In this document: piece after piece, positions 8,818-17,273 of the stretch | Numbering within the stretch: the first letter of the stretch is position 1 | How the letters are laid out: the number at the start of each line of letters is the position of its first letter | Source of the DNA: a candidate division KSB1 bacterium | GTDB taxonomy: Bacteria; Zhuqueibacterota; Zhuqueibacteria; JANLFK01; Oleimicrobiaceae | Direction of reading: 5' to 3' | NCBI GenBank assembly: GCA_024655945.1 | Contig: JANLFK010000015.1 | Location: 34,687-98,686 of the forward strand | DNA: 64,000 nucleotides | Notes under the pieces: generated by a model | Databases searched by the model: none | The model's input: the letters and a program-made list of their open reading frames with translations, nothing else | Told to the model about the DNA's origin: nothing | Translations under genes and position numbers: made by a program

Positions 8818-9931
8818 TCGGCAGCGTCTCCCCGCGCTCCGGTACCGCTTGCCGTGTGGCCATCTTCAGTCTACGCCGCAAGCTCGGATGGCTGGAGAAG
8901 AGGAACTCCACCGCCGGATGCGGGTCCGGATCGGACATGTTCATCACCCCCAGTCGCGCCAGGGCCGATCGGAAAGCCTCGCTCGAGCCCTGTTGCAAGG
9001 CGAACTGGTCGGCCTCCGCCTCAAAGCGCCGCGAGAGCGTATGCAGCGCAGGCGCGGTGAGCACCTGGTAGGCCGCGAAAAGGCAAATCAACAGCGGCAA
9101 GGAGGCAAAGCCATGCGGCGAGCCGGCGACCCTGGTCACCAGGCAGCCATAGAGCAACGCGCTGGCCCCCAGCCCCATGGTCACCTGAGCTGCAGTTGCG
9201 GCCAGCATCTTCCACAGGTGGCCGTGCACGTGATGGCCGAGCTCGTGGGCCACCACGCTCTCGATCTCCGCCGGTGTAAAGTGGTCAAGCAACGTGTCGC
9301 TGACCACGATGCGCCGCGTTCGCCCCATGCCCACCAGTGCCGCATTCGCCTTTCGCGACTTCTTGCTGAGGTCAAACCGCAACACCTCACTCACGCGCAC
9401 GCCCAACGGTGAAGCCAGGCGGGATAGCCGCTCTTGCAGCTCCTGATCACCGATGGGCTGGAAGCGGTGAAAGAGCGGCAAGATTAGGCGCGGCCCAACC
9501 ACGGTAAGCACGACGCTTATCGCCACCATTGCCGCCGCATACGGGGCCCACCAGGCAGTGGGCAACGTACGAAAAAGGTAAAAGAACAAGAACAACGCGG
9601 GCGCCCCTACCATCGCCGCAATCGCTACACCCTTTGCCTGCTCAAGCAACCACTGAGCGAAGCCCTGCGTACACAGGCCGTGGCGCCGCTCAAGGAAAAA
9701 GTCCCGCCACACCTCTAAGGGAGAGACGGCCACGAGCTGCGCGGACCCTACCAGGCATGCGAAAAGGAGGAAGGACAGATAGGGGTGAGCACACGCTGCG
9801 GTCGCCACTCCTTCCAGACGGACGGTCAGACCGCTGAGCACCGACCCCAGCAGGACGGCCCATGAGAGCACCGTCTCCGCAATCCCTAAGAGCAACTTGT
9901 TCCGTTGGTAGCGGGCTGCCTCACTGTCCAC
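8792..9931 (-). CDS. M48 family membrane metalloprotease (Ste24/HtpX-like)
   Basis: The frame is open back to a TTG at 10012, but a good promoter lies inside that part (9977-10005). I therefore start at the GTG at 9931, which has GAGGAGGT just upstream. The product is about 379 residues with several hydrophobic helices (AETVLSWAVLLGSVLSGL and others). The zinc site is HELGHHVHGHLWK with a downstream Glu in RRFEAEADQFA, as in CAAX prenyl protease 1/Ste24 and HtpX. An upstream WRDFFLERRHGL segment is also typical of Ste24-like members. The likely role is membrane protein quality control or processing. Confidence 0.88.
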   Translation of the reverse strand: MDSEAARYQRNKLLLGIAETVLSWAVLLGSVLSGLTVRLEGVATAACAHPYLSFLLFACLVGSAQLVAVSPLEVWRDFFLERRHGLCTQGFAQWLLEQAKGVAIAAMVGAPALFLFFYLFRTLPTAWWAPYAAAMVAISVVLTVVGPRLILPLFHRFQPIGDQELQERLSRLASPLGVRVSEVLRFDLSKKSRKANAALVGMGRTRRIVVSDTLLDHFTPAEIESVVAHELGHHVHGHLWKMLAATAAQVTMGLGASALLYGCLVTRVAGSPHGFASLPLLICLFAAYQVLTAPALHTLSRRFEAEADQFALQQGSSEAFRSALARLGVMNMSDPDPHPAVEFLFSSHPSLRRRLKMATRQAVPERGETLPSVPEAGRA

Positions 9932-9976
9932 GGCCACCTCCTCACCGTCCCGCCGCACCTTCCTTCCCTCAGCTCT

Positions 9977-10005
9977 AATGTACGAATTTCTTGCCACTTT
10001 TTCAA
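9977..10005 (-). promoter_or_regulatory. Promoter for the M48 protease operon
   Basis: TTGAAA, a 17-base spacer and TACATT on the minus strand. It lies within the longest open frame of the M48 gene and is the main reason for moving that gene's start to 9931. Confidence 0.65.
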
Positions 10006-10067
10006 GAGACAATTGCGACCATCGCCCCGCTTACCGCCCTCTCGCCACTTCCTGCTGGCGAGCAAGC

Positions 10068-12134
10068 TCACCTCGCCTTCACCACCTTCTGCACGCGCCA
10101 CCTATCCCCGGCCTCCACCCGGCAGAAGTAGACGCCTGACGGCAGCGCCCTTCCCGCGTCATCATTGCCATGCCAGGTGAAGCGATGCACTCTCGCCGGT
10201 AGCGGGCGCCCGTCCACCACCGTCGCCACTCGTCGCCCGACAAGGTCGTAGATGCTCACGGAAACAACCGCGGGCTCGGGGAGCTCAATCTGGATCGTCA
10301 CATATCTCCGATCTCCTGCTGGAAACGGATTCGGATACAGGGCACGCAGTTGAAAACTCACCGGCACCAGTGGCGATGGTGGCGCCGAGGAATCCCCTGG
10401 CAGATGAACCAGGCGCAGAGCGGAGTCGCCTGGCAGCAGATAGAAAAGGTTCTGCGGAGCCCCTTGTGGGTGCACAAAGACCTTGCCGCGCACATCCTGA
10501 GCGGCAAAGTACAAGAAGAGCGTATCGCCCTCCCCCGGACGAGGCAGTTCGGCGAAAAAGTGATGCTCTTTTTCCGCCGGCACCATGTACACCAGCTGGT
10601 CGGCTGCTGCCGCATGGCGGCCCCAGAGCACGGCCACGCCATCGGACACAATAGGCGGCTCGCCAGCCACGGCCAGGCGCACCTCCACCGTGTCGCCTGA
10701 CCGAGAAGCAACCCATGGCCGTGGCGTGAAAGCCGGGCCGTAGTAGAGAAGGGCCTTCCAGGCGTCGACCAAACCCCAGCCATAGTCGTTGTCCGGGCTC
10801 TGCGCACGATCGGCCGTCCTCCTGAGCGCCTCGACGACTTGCATGGGCGTCAGGTATGGGTGAGCATCCAACATCAGCGCCACCACTCCTGAGAGCAGCG
10901 GACAGGAAAAGGAGGTACCGCTGCCTATGCGAAAGTCCGTGGCGTGCACCGGGCCGGCCATGTACACCCCCACCCCCATGGCCACCACGTCCGGCTTGGT
11001 GCGCCCGTCGGCAGTAGGACCCCGCGAACTGAACGAGGCCAAGACCCCGCTGCTGTTCACGGCCCCTACTGCGATCACGCTATCCCCGTCGGCCGGGGCG
11101 ATAATGTAGCGCCAGGCACTATTGCCCTCGTTGCCCGCGCTGTTGACCACCACCACCCCCTTACCCACGGCAATGTCGGCGGCGCGAGTAGTCACCGCGG
11201 TGTTGCCGTCCATGTCCTGGTAGGTGTACCAATCAAGATAACCCAGGGAGCTGGAGACCACATCAGCCCCCATGGCCTCCAGCCACTCGATGCCCGCCAC
11301 CCAAAAGTCCTCCTCGATGGCCGTCTCGCTGGGCACATACTCTGTCTTGGCCAGCAGGTACTCGGCACCGAAGGCGGGTCCGATGAGCCGTCCAGGGCTG
11401 AAACCGCCTATGACCGACAGCGTCCCGGTACCATGTTGGTCTTGGTTGGCGGCGTCTTGCCCTTCCTGGTTCTGGGTCACGCTGTCGCCGTTGATGAAAT
11501 CGAACTCCGCCACCACGCGCAGGCGCTGAAAGGCCTCGTTGAGCTGGTGGCGAAAGCCGGTGTCCAACATGCCGATGCGCACCCCCGTGCCGTCGATGCC
11601 CAGGTCATGCACCTCAGGCACGCGCACCAGCCTGTTCTGCTCGTAGGAAGGGCCGTAATCCAGGGTGTGCTCCAGGCCTTTGCCCAGTCGGGGCTGTTCT
11701 GCGAGCGGCGCAGGCTCTGGCCTCGCCAACCGCACAGCCACCGGCTGCACCGCTCTCACGAAAGGCAGGCCGCGCACCGTCGCCAGCTGCGCCGTGTCCA
11801 CCGCGGCACTCACCGCGTTCAGCCACCGCGAACTCACCAGCGGCTCAACTGCTAATGCGCGGAGCCTTTGCACATAGGGCTCGTAGACCTGGAGGTCCCT
11901 CTCATCGACAAGCGCCTGGGCTGGCAGCACCTTGGCCCGCCGCTCGAGCGCCCGCGGCGAAAGATGCTGCGATGCCGCGCCCGATTTCATCAGGGCCTCC
12001 GACTCCGACACAGGACCCTTGTCGACAAAAAAGATCCAATACCGCTGGCCCCCCGCGCGCCCGGGCATGGCACTGTCCAGGGGACCGAAAAGCGACAGCA
12101 AACCTGCGACGATTAGTCCAAGGCGGCGCGTCAT
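10068..12134 (-). CDS. Subtilisin-like S8 peptidase with C-terminal T9SS-type sorting domain
   Basis: The 688-residue product has a signal peptide, a prodomain-like region (about 30-140), and an S8 catalytic domain. The triad is visible as Asp191 (GMLDTGF), His234 (QHGTGTLS) and Ser408 (GSGTSFSCPLLSG); NSAGNEG carries the oxyanion Asn. The last about 80 residues form a FlgD-like/type IX sorting domain: ALYPNPFPAGDRR, VSVSIYDLVGRRVATVVDG, and ALPSGVYFCRVEAG. This predicts export to the cell surface through a type IX system. The ATG at 12134 directly abuts the stop of the cyclophilin gene, so both are probably co-transcribed. Confidence 0.93.
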   Translation of the reverse strand: MTRRLGLIVAGLLSLFGPLDSAMPGRAGGQRYWIFFVDKGPVSESEALMKSGAASQHLSPRALERRAKVLPAQALVDERDLQVYEPYVQRLRALAVEPLVSSRWLNAVSAAVDTAQLATVRGLPFVRAVQPVAVRLARPEPAPLAEQPRLGKGLEHTLDYGPSYEQNRLVRVPEVHDLGIDGTGVRIGMLDTGFRHQLNEAFQRLRVVAEFDFINGDSVTQNQEGQDAANQDQHGTGTLSVIGGFSPGRLIGPAFGAEYLLAKTEYVPSETAIEEDFWVAGIEWLEAMGADVVSSSLGYLDWYTYQDMDGNTAVTTRAADIAVGKGVVVVNSAGNEGNSAWRYIIAPADGDSVIAVGAVNSSGVLASFSSRGPTADGRTKPDVVAMGVGVYMAGPVHATDFRIGSGTSFSCPLLSGVVALMLDAHPYLTPMQVVEALRRTADRAQSPDNDYGWGLVDAWKALLYYGPAFTPRPWVASRSGDTVEVRLAVAGEPPIVSDGVAVLWGRHAAAADQLVYMVPAEKEHHFFAELPRPGEGDTLFLYFAAQDVRGKVFVHPQGAPQNLFYLLPGDSALRLVHLPGDSSAPPSPLVPVSFQLRALYPNPFPAGDRRYVTIQIELPEPAVVSVSIYDLVGRRVATVVDGRPLPARVHRFTWHGNDDAGRALPSGVYFCRVEAGDRWRVQKVVKAR

Positions 12135-12791
12135 CTACCGCTGCTCCATGTGGATCTCTTGGATGAAGAGCGGCGTCTTGGGCACCGCAAGCTGAGGATT
12201 GACTTGCACCGTCTCCAAGGCGTTGATCTTGTCCAACACCTCCATCCCCTGGATCACCCTGCCAAACACAGTGTACTGGCCGTCAAGGAAGGCAGTCCGT
12301 TGCCGTGACAGGCAGATGAAGAACTGACTCCCGGCGCTGTTCGGGTCTGGGGTGCGCGCCATGGAAAGGATGCCCTTGTCGTGCGGCACGTCGTTGAACT
12401 CGGCAGGCAAGGTGTAGCCCGGATTGCCGGTGCCATCGTTCTGTGGATCTGCGTCCCGAGAAAGGATGTCGCCTCCCTGTACCACAAAGTCCTTGATCAG
12501 CCGATGGAACTTGGTGCAGTTGTAGAAGCCGGCGTTCACCAGTCGTTTGAAGGCCGCGCAGTGCACAGGAGCCTTGTCCGGGAAAAACTCGATGACCATC
12601 GTACCCAAATTGGTGGTCATCACCGCCACTTCGTTGGCATTTAGCTGTTCAAGGGGCATTGCCTTCACCTTCTCTTTGAGTGCCTCGATCTGTTCTGCTG
12701 TCAGGGTCGGACACTCCTTGGCCTTCTTGGACGTGCAGGACGCCACTGCCAGCGCAGCAATGAGCGCGATGAGCATGAGTCGGGGGTACAT
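12135..12791 (-). CDS. Cyclophilin-type peptidylprolyl isomerase lipoprotein
   Basis: The start is set at 12791 because of a GAGGAGG site and a lipoprotein signal (LMLIALIAALAVASC, Cys19); the frame is open further upstream only by chance. The mature part contains the cyclophilin core: MTTNLGTMVIEFFPDKAPVH, NAGFYNCTKFHRLIKDFVVQ, GGD, and SMARTPDPNSAGSQFFICL. It should catalyse cis-trans isomerisation of prolyl bonds in the periplasm. It is the first gene after the promoter at 12856-12884 and precedes the exported subtilase with no gap, so a folding role for exported proteins is plausible. Confidence 0.92.
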   Translation of the reverse strand: MYPRLMLIALIAALAVASCTSKKAKECPTLTAEQIEALKEKVKAMPLEQLNANEVAVMTTNLGTMVIEFFPDKAPVHCAAFKRLVNAGFYNCTKFHRLIKDFVVQGGDILSRDADPQNDGTGNPGYTLPAEFNDVPHDKGILSMARTPDPNSAGSQFFICLSRQRTAFLDGQYTVFGRVIQGMEVLDKINALETVQVNPQLAVPKTPLFIQEIHMEQR

Positions 12792-12855
12792 AGCGGGTCC
12801 TCCTCGGGAAAAGTTCGCTCCTCGCATGCCACCTTCTGTCTGTCTGACGGCTGTC

Positions 12856-12884
12856 AAGTTACCAAAATGCTCCGTCAAAATCAA
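12856..12884 (-). promoter_or_regulatory. Promoter of the cyclophilin-subtilase operon
   Basis: TTGATT, 17 bases, TAACTT followed by GA. It lies about 65 bases upstream of the cyclophilin ATG at 12791. The -10 TAACTTGA resembles the FCB form TAnnTTTG. A divergent promoter lies at 12925. Confidence 0.65.
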
Positions 12885-12924
12885 GCCCAAACACGACGCG
12901 ACCCCCGCGCCGCACACTTTTCGG

Positions 12925-12953
12925 TTGCAAATGTAAGCGGAGTTTTCTATCTT
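12925..12953 (+). promoter_or_regulatory. Promoter of the 5'-nucleotidase operon
   Basis: TTGCAA, 17 bases, TATCTT followed by GG on the plus strand, about 65 bases before the ATG at 13018. It is divergent to the cyclophilin promoter. Confidence 0.65.
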
Positions 12954-13017
12954 GGTGTGACCTCACCGAAGCAAATGGTTGCTGCACACGTCTTCAACTG
13001 AGGAAAGGACGAGTTTG

Positions 13018-14520
13018 ATGAGCACACGCAGGTGGCTGGTCTTTGCGCTGTCCGCTCTGACACTCACCTCCGCTGGTGCACAAGCGCCCCCGGCGGAGCT
13101 TGTCATCCTGCACACCAACGACATGCACGCGCAGTTCCTGCCCTCCTCGCCGGAGCAGGGCCGCACCAAGGTAGGCGGCATGGTGGCATTGGACTACTTC
13201 GTGCAGAAGGCGCGGAGTGAAGGGAAACCGACCCTCTTGCTGGATGCTGGCGACTATATGACCGGTACTCCTCTGGCAAGCATGGAGGCCCACGGTGCGC
13301 GCGGCGGCGGATTCGTGGAGATGATGAACCTCGTCGGCTACAACGCCGCCGCCTTAGGCAACCACGAGTTCGACAACGGCCAGGACAATCTCAAGAAGCT
13401 CATCGCCCTTGCCGACTTTGACGTGCTGTGCGCCAACCTCTGGCGCGGCGATTCGCTTTTCGCCCTGCTTCCCTACAAGGTCTACCAGGTGGGCTCTCTG
13501 CGGGTAGGCGTCATTGGCCTCATTCTGGAGAAACTTTTTGACGAAGTGGCACGGCGACAGGTGGAGGGACTGCGCGTGGAATCGGTCGTGCAGGCAGCGC
13601 AGCGAGCCATTGACGAGCTGGACCCAGTGACCGACCTCATCATCCTTCTCACGCACCAGGGCGACTATGAGGATCGCGCCTTAGCCAGCGCCATTCGCGG
13701 CGCGGATGTCATCATTGGCGGCCACAGCCACACGCGCATCCCCAATCCCCAGAAAGTTAACGGCGTCATCGTGGCGCAGACGGGCTCGAACCTGCAGAGT
13801 TTGGGTCGCCTCGACCTGCAAGTAGCCGCCGACTCGGTGGTGAGTTTCCGCGGGTCACTCATCCCCCTCCTGGTCGATAGCGTGCGCACGCCCAATTTGC
13901 GCATGGCGGAGCTGGTCGAGGGCTATCAGAAGCGCATCGACGAGGGTTACGGGCAAGTGATAGGCCGCCTTCTCACCGACTGGCGTGGGTCCCGGTACGG
14001 CGAAAGCAACGTGGGCAACTTTGTCGCCGACGTGATGCGCAAGGCAGTAGACGCCGATTTTGCCACCATCAACAGCGGCGGCATTCGCAAGAGCATCAAG
14101 GCGGGCCCGCTGCGCAAACTGGACATTGTCGAGCTCCTCCCCTTTGCCAACACCCTGGTGACCTTCGAGTGCACAGGCAAGGAGCTCCTCACCTTCTTGG
14201 AGTTCAACGCCAGAAACGTCGCCTGGCGACGCGGCGGCCTCATGCAGGTGTCAGGCCTCACCTGCGCTTACCAGGTGGCCGATAGCGTGGTGCGCGTGGT
14301 GAGCGCCTCAGTAGGCGGCAAGCCGATCAATCCTCGGGCCACCTACCGCGGCGTCACTGTGGACTTTGTGATCTACGGTCAGGCCGGAAGGTACATGGGC
14401 TTCGAGCCGAGGAACCCGCAGAACACGGGCCTCGTGCTGTCCGAGGTAGTCATCGACTACATCAAGAAGCACCCGCGCGTCTCTTCCAAGGTCGAAGGGC
14501 GCATCAGAAGAGTGGGTTAG
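13018..14520 (+). CDS. Secreted 5'-nucleotidase / 2',3'-cyclic phosphodiesterase (UshA-like)
   Basis: The start at 13018 has AGGAAAGGA upstream and begins a signal peptide (LVFALSALTLTSAGAQA). The 500-residue product has the calcineurin-like metallophosphatase motifs in order: HTNDMHAQF, DAGDYMTGTP, GNHEFD, THQGD, and GGHSHTRIP. The C-terminal 5'-nucleotidase domain follows with NFVADVMRK, INSGGIRKSIKAG and DIVELLPFANTL. It should hydrolyse nucleotides in the periplasm, releasing nucleoside and phosphate. The next gene, 70 bases on, is an organophosphate transporter, which fits a phosphate-ester scavenging unit. Confidence 0.93.
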   Translation: MSTRRWLVFALSALTLTSAGAQAPPAELVILHTNDMHAQFLPSSPEQGRTKVGGMVALDYFVQKARSEGKPTLLLDAGDYMTGTPLASMEAHGARGGGFVEMMNLVGYNAAALGNHEFDNGQDNLKKLIALADFDVLCANLWRGDSLFALLPYKVYQVGSLRVGVIGLILEKLFDEVARRQVEGLRVESVVQAAQRAIDELDPVTDLIILLTHQGDYEDRALASAIRGADVIIGGHSHTRIPNPQKVNGVIVAQTGSNLQSLGRLDLQVAADSVVSFRGSLIPLLVDSVRTPNLRMAELVEGYQKRIDEGYGQVIGRLLTDWRGSRYGESNVGNFVADVMRKAVDADFATINSGGIRKSIKAGPLRKLDIVELLPFANTLVTFECTGKELLTFLEFNARNVAWRRGGLMQVSGLTCAYQVADSVVRVVSASVGGKPINPRATYRGVTVDFVIYGQAGRYMGFEPRNPQNTGLVLSEVVIDYIKKHPRVSSKVEGRIRRVG

Positions 14521-14590
14521 GGCGTTTCCGGTCAGAAACTTGCGTTTGCGGAGATTCTGCAGAGCAGAAGCGGAAAGGAGAGAGTGAGCG

Positions 14591-15898
14591 GTGACAGAGC
14601 AGAGACATGAGGAGGCACCCCGCCATTCCTGGGCGTTCCGGCGGCGACGCTTCGCCAACTGGTTCCCCTTGGGGCTGACCTACGCCACGTTCTACATGGG
14701 CCGCTACAACCTGTACAATGCCAATCCGGAGCTGTGCAAGCAATTCAGCTGGAGTAATGAACAGATAGGCTGGATTATCACCGCCGGCTTCTGGACCTAT
14801 GCCCTCAGCCTCATCTTCAACGGCCCTCTGACCGACAAGATCGGCGGCAAGAAGGCGATGCTCATCGGCGCCGCCGGCACCCTGACCATGAACTTGGCCA
14901 TCGGCCTGATGTTGGGCCTGTCCGGCTGGCCTTTCAAAGTGCTCATCACCATGGCCATGCTCTTTGCCGTCAATAGCTACTTCCAGAGCTTCGGCGCCAT
15001 CTCCATCGTCAAGGTGAATGCCCACTGGTTTCATGTGCGCGAGCGCGGGGTGTTTGGCGCCATTTTCGGGGCGATGATTCAAGGGGGCTACTACCTGGCC
15101 TATGGCGTGGGTGGGTTCATCTTGGTGCATTTGCCCCTGCAGTATGTGTTTCTCATCCCATCGGCGGCGATTGCCTTCATGGCGCTCATCGACCTTTTCG
15201 CTCTCAAGGACACACCCCAGGAGGCCGGGTTCCCGGAGCTGGAGACGCACGACGCCTCCTTTGGCGACGACGCGCCGGTGGACTGGGGCTTCATCGTCAA
15301 GAAGATTTTCACCAACCCCATCCTCATCACTATCGCCTTGGCTGAGTTTTGCACCGGCTTTGTGCGCTCCGGCGTGCTCGCCTGGTGGACAAAGTACCTG
15401 GACAACGTGTTTCAGATAGGCAAAGACACGGCCATTTTCAGATTCGTCTCCACGGGCATCCCGCTGGCAGGAATTGCCGGCGGCTTTGTGAGCGGCTTCC
15501 TGTCGGACAAGGTGTTTGGTTCGCGACGACCGCCGGTGGCCTTCCTCTTCTACTGCGGGCAGGTGCTCTTCCTGTTTGTGCTGGCCCAAGCAGGCAGTCC
15601 CTGGGCAGCGGCAGTTCTGATTGTGACGGTCAACTTTTTCATCAACGGCGTGCACGGAATTTTGTCGGGCACCTCTTCCATGGACTTTGGCGGGCGAAAA
15701 GGGGCAGCCAGCGCCACCGGCATGCTGGACGGCTGCCAGTATCTGGCCGCCGGCTTCGTCGGGTTCGCCATGGGCAGGCTGCTGGACACCTTAGGTTGGG
15801 GCGCCTGGGCCTACAGCATCATGGGCTTTGCCGTGATCGGCGCCTTCCTCATGACGCGCCTTTGGCGGGCAGTTCCGTCATCGGCCATCAAAGGGTAA
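14591..15898 (+). CDS. MFS organophosphate:phosphate antiporter (GlpT/UhpT family)
   Basis: The start is GTG at 14591 with AAAGGAGAG upstream. The 435-residue product is hydrophobic throughout, with about 12 helices. OPA-type features include YATFYMGRYNLYNANPEL near the N-terminus (the conserved Arg of the family), NGPLTDKIGGKKAM between helices 2 and 3, and FQSFGAISIVKVNAHWF. The family exchanges glycerol-3-phosphate or sugar phosphates for inorganic phosphate. The substrate cannot be set from sequence alone. The neighbours are the 5'-nucleotidase and a P-loop protein. Confidence 0.88.
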   Translation: MTEQRHEEAPRHSWAFRRRRFANWFPLGLTYATFYMGRYNLYNANPELCKQFSWSNEQIGWIITAGFWTYALSLIFNGPLTDKIGGKKAMLIGAAGTLTMNLAIGLMLGLSGWPFKVLITMAMLFAVNSYFQSFGAISIVKVNAHWFHVRERGVFGAIFGAMIQGGYYLAYGVGGFILVHLPLQYVFLIPSAAIAFMALIDLFALKDTPQEAGFPELETHDASFGDDAPVDWGFIVKKIFTNPILITIALAEFCTGFVRSGVLAWWTKYLDNVFQIGKDTAIFRFVSTGIPLAGIAGGFVSGFLSDKVFGSRRPPVAFLFYCGQVLFLFVLAQAGSPWAAAVLIVTVNFFINGVHGILSGTSSMDFGGRKGAASATGMLDGCQYLAAGFVGFAMGRLLDTLGWGAWAYSIMGFAVIGAFLMTRLWRAVPSSAIKG

Positions 15899-15921
15899 AA
15901 GCAGCTTCAAGGAGGCTGAGC

Positions 15922-16662
15922 ATGAGCCAGGAGCACAGCGGAAAATCGACCTTCGACGTCATCGTCCTCATCGCCCGGCCGGCCGCTGGCAAGTCGGAGG
16001 TCATCGACTTCCTCAAGAAAGTGGACGTCAATGAGCGCATCCGCCGCTTCCACATTGGCCAGTTCGAGGAGATCGACGACTTCCCTTACGTCTGGGAGAC
16101 CTTCGAGATCGACGACATCCTGAGCCGCCACGGGCGCAAGCGGCTGTGGACCGATGAGCGCTACTACTTCACCGACGAGTGGGTGTGGAACCTGTTCATC
16201 GAACGCATCAACTTGGCCTACGCCAAGAAGTTGGCCAAAGACCCGGCCTACCACGAGCACACCACGGCCATTGTCGAGTTCGCGCGCGGGGGCAAGAATG
16301 GCTTCCGCGAGGCCTTTTCTTACCTCAGCGACGACATTCTGAAGCGCGCCGGGATTGTCTACATCAAGGTCTCCTACGAGGAATCGCTGCGCAAGAATCG
16401 CCTGCGCGCCCGGCCCGGCATGGAGGACTCGATCCTCTACCATTCGCTCCCGGACGAGAAGATGGAGTACTACTACAAGACCAACGACTGGGACGAATTG
16501 AGCGCCGCCGATCCGCATTTCATCACTATCAAGGGGCACCGGGTCCCGTACGCGGTGTTCGACAACGAGGCCGACCTGACCACCACGCACACCGAACTCT
16601 TAGGCCCTGCCCTTGAGCAGGTATTTGGCCACCTGTGGAAGCTGTGGGTCGCCTCGCGCTGA
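15922..16662 (+). CDS. P-loop nucleotide-binding protein, kinase-like, unknown substrate
   Basis: The ATG at 15922 has AAGGAGG upstream; the longer open frame before it overlaps the transporter gene and is not used. The 246-residue product has a Walker A of the form VLIARPAAGKSEV near the N-terminus, as in small nucleotide or sugar kinases. Later comes FEEIDDFPYVWETFEIDDIL, then EESLRKNRLRARPGMEDS, a possible lid region with arginines. The closest guess is an adenylate-kinase-like or gluconate-kinase-like P-loop enzyme. It lies 23 bases after the organophosphate transporter and may act on the imported ester. I do not recognise the exact family. Confidence 0.75.
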   Translation: MSQEHSGKSTFDVIVLIARPAAGKSEVIDFLKKVDVNERIRRFHIGQFEEIDDFPYVWETFEIDDILSRHGRKRLWTDERYYFTDEWVWNLFIERINLAYAKKLAKDPAYHEHTTAIVEFARGGKNGFREAFSYLSDDILKRAGIVYIKVSYEESLRKNRLRARPGMEDSILYHSLPDEKMEYYYKTNDWDELSAADPHFITIKGHRVPYAVFDNEADLTTTHTELLGPALEQVFGHLWKLWVASR

Positions 16663-16869
16663 GGCTGATCCGCCCAAGTAGCTGGTACTCAGCGGGCAGT
16701 GTTGCAAAACAGGCGATGGAGGCGTGACCCCCAGGCGAGTGTTCAGCCAAGGACGGCGGCGTGCCTCCCACCGCCGAGTGGCAGTCTCAAGTCCCTCGCA
16801 CCCCCTTCCGACGGGGAAGGCCCGCAGGTGTTCCCCCGACCGGCGACGCGTGTCCGTGGGGGGAGACAA

Positions 16870-16901
16870 GAAAAAGGCCGCCAAAGCTGAGAAGGGCGGC
16901 C
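16870..16901 (-). terminator. Rho-independent terminator after groES
   Basis: Read on the minus strand: GGCCGCC, 12-base loop, GGCGGCC, then TTTTTC. It lies 35 bases after the groES stop. Confidence 0.7.
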
Positions 16902-16936
16902 GCGCGAATGCCCACGTATCGGCTCCGGCAGTCCTC

Positions 16937-17218
16937 CTACAGAACCGCCAGAATCTCGTCCTCGGTGAGGAAAAGGTACTCTTCGCCCTCAATAGTCCAC
17001 TCGTTTCCGGCCCATTTGGCAAATAGCACGGTGTCACCCACCTTGACGCTGGGCGGAATGCGCTTGCCTTGCTTGTCGATGCGCCCCGTGCCCACGGCAA
17101 TGACCTTGCCGCGCTGCGGGCGTTCCTTGGCCGTGTCCGGCACCACGATGGGGCCGCGCTGCGCCGGCTCCTCTACTCGTTGCACGAGAATCTTGTCGCC
17201 TAAGGGTCGGAGCTTCAT
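16937..17218 (-). CDS. groES: Co-chaperonin GroES
   Basis: The 93-residue product starts MKLRPLGDKILVQRVEEPAQ, matching the family start, with GGAG upstream of the ATG at 17218. The beta-barrel motifs GKVIAVGTGR, VKVGDTVLFAKWAG and YLFLTEDEILAVL are all in place. The mobile loop that contacts GroEL reads EPAQRGPIVVPDTAKERPQ, so the usual Gly-Gly-Ile turn is replaced by Arg-Gly-Pro-Ile. No groEL is adjacent; only a MinD-like gene precedes it. The odd loop suggests a GroES adapted to a particular GroEL paralogue, or simply lineage drift. Confidence 0.93.
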   Translation of the reverse strand: MKLRPLGDKILVQRVEEPAQRGPIVVPDTAKERPQRGKVIAVGTGRIDKQGKRIPPSVKVGDTVLFAKWAGNEWTIEGEEYLFLTEDEILAVL

Positions 17219-17273
17219 CAGATTTTCTCCACTTGGGGCTGCCTCGGCGCTCCAATGGCAGCCCGGTTTCGCT

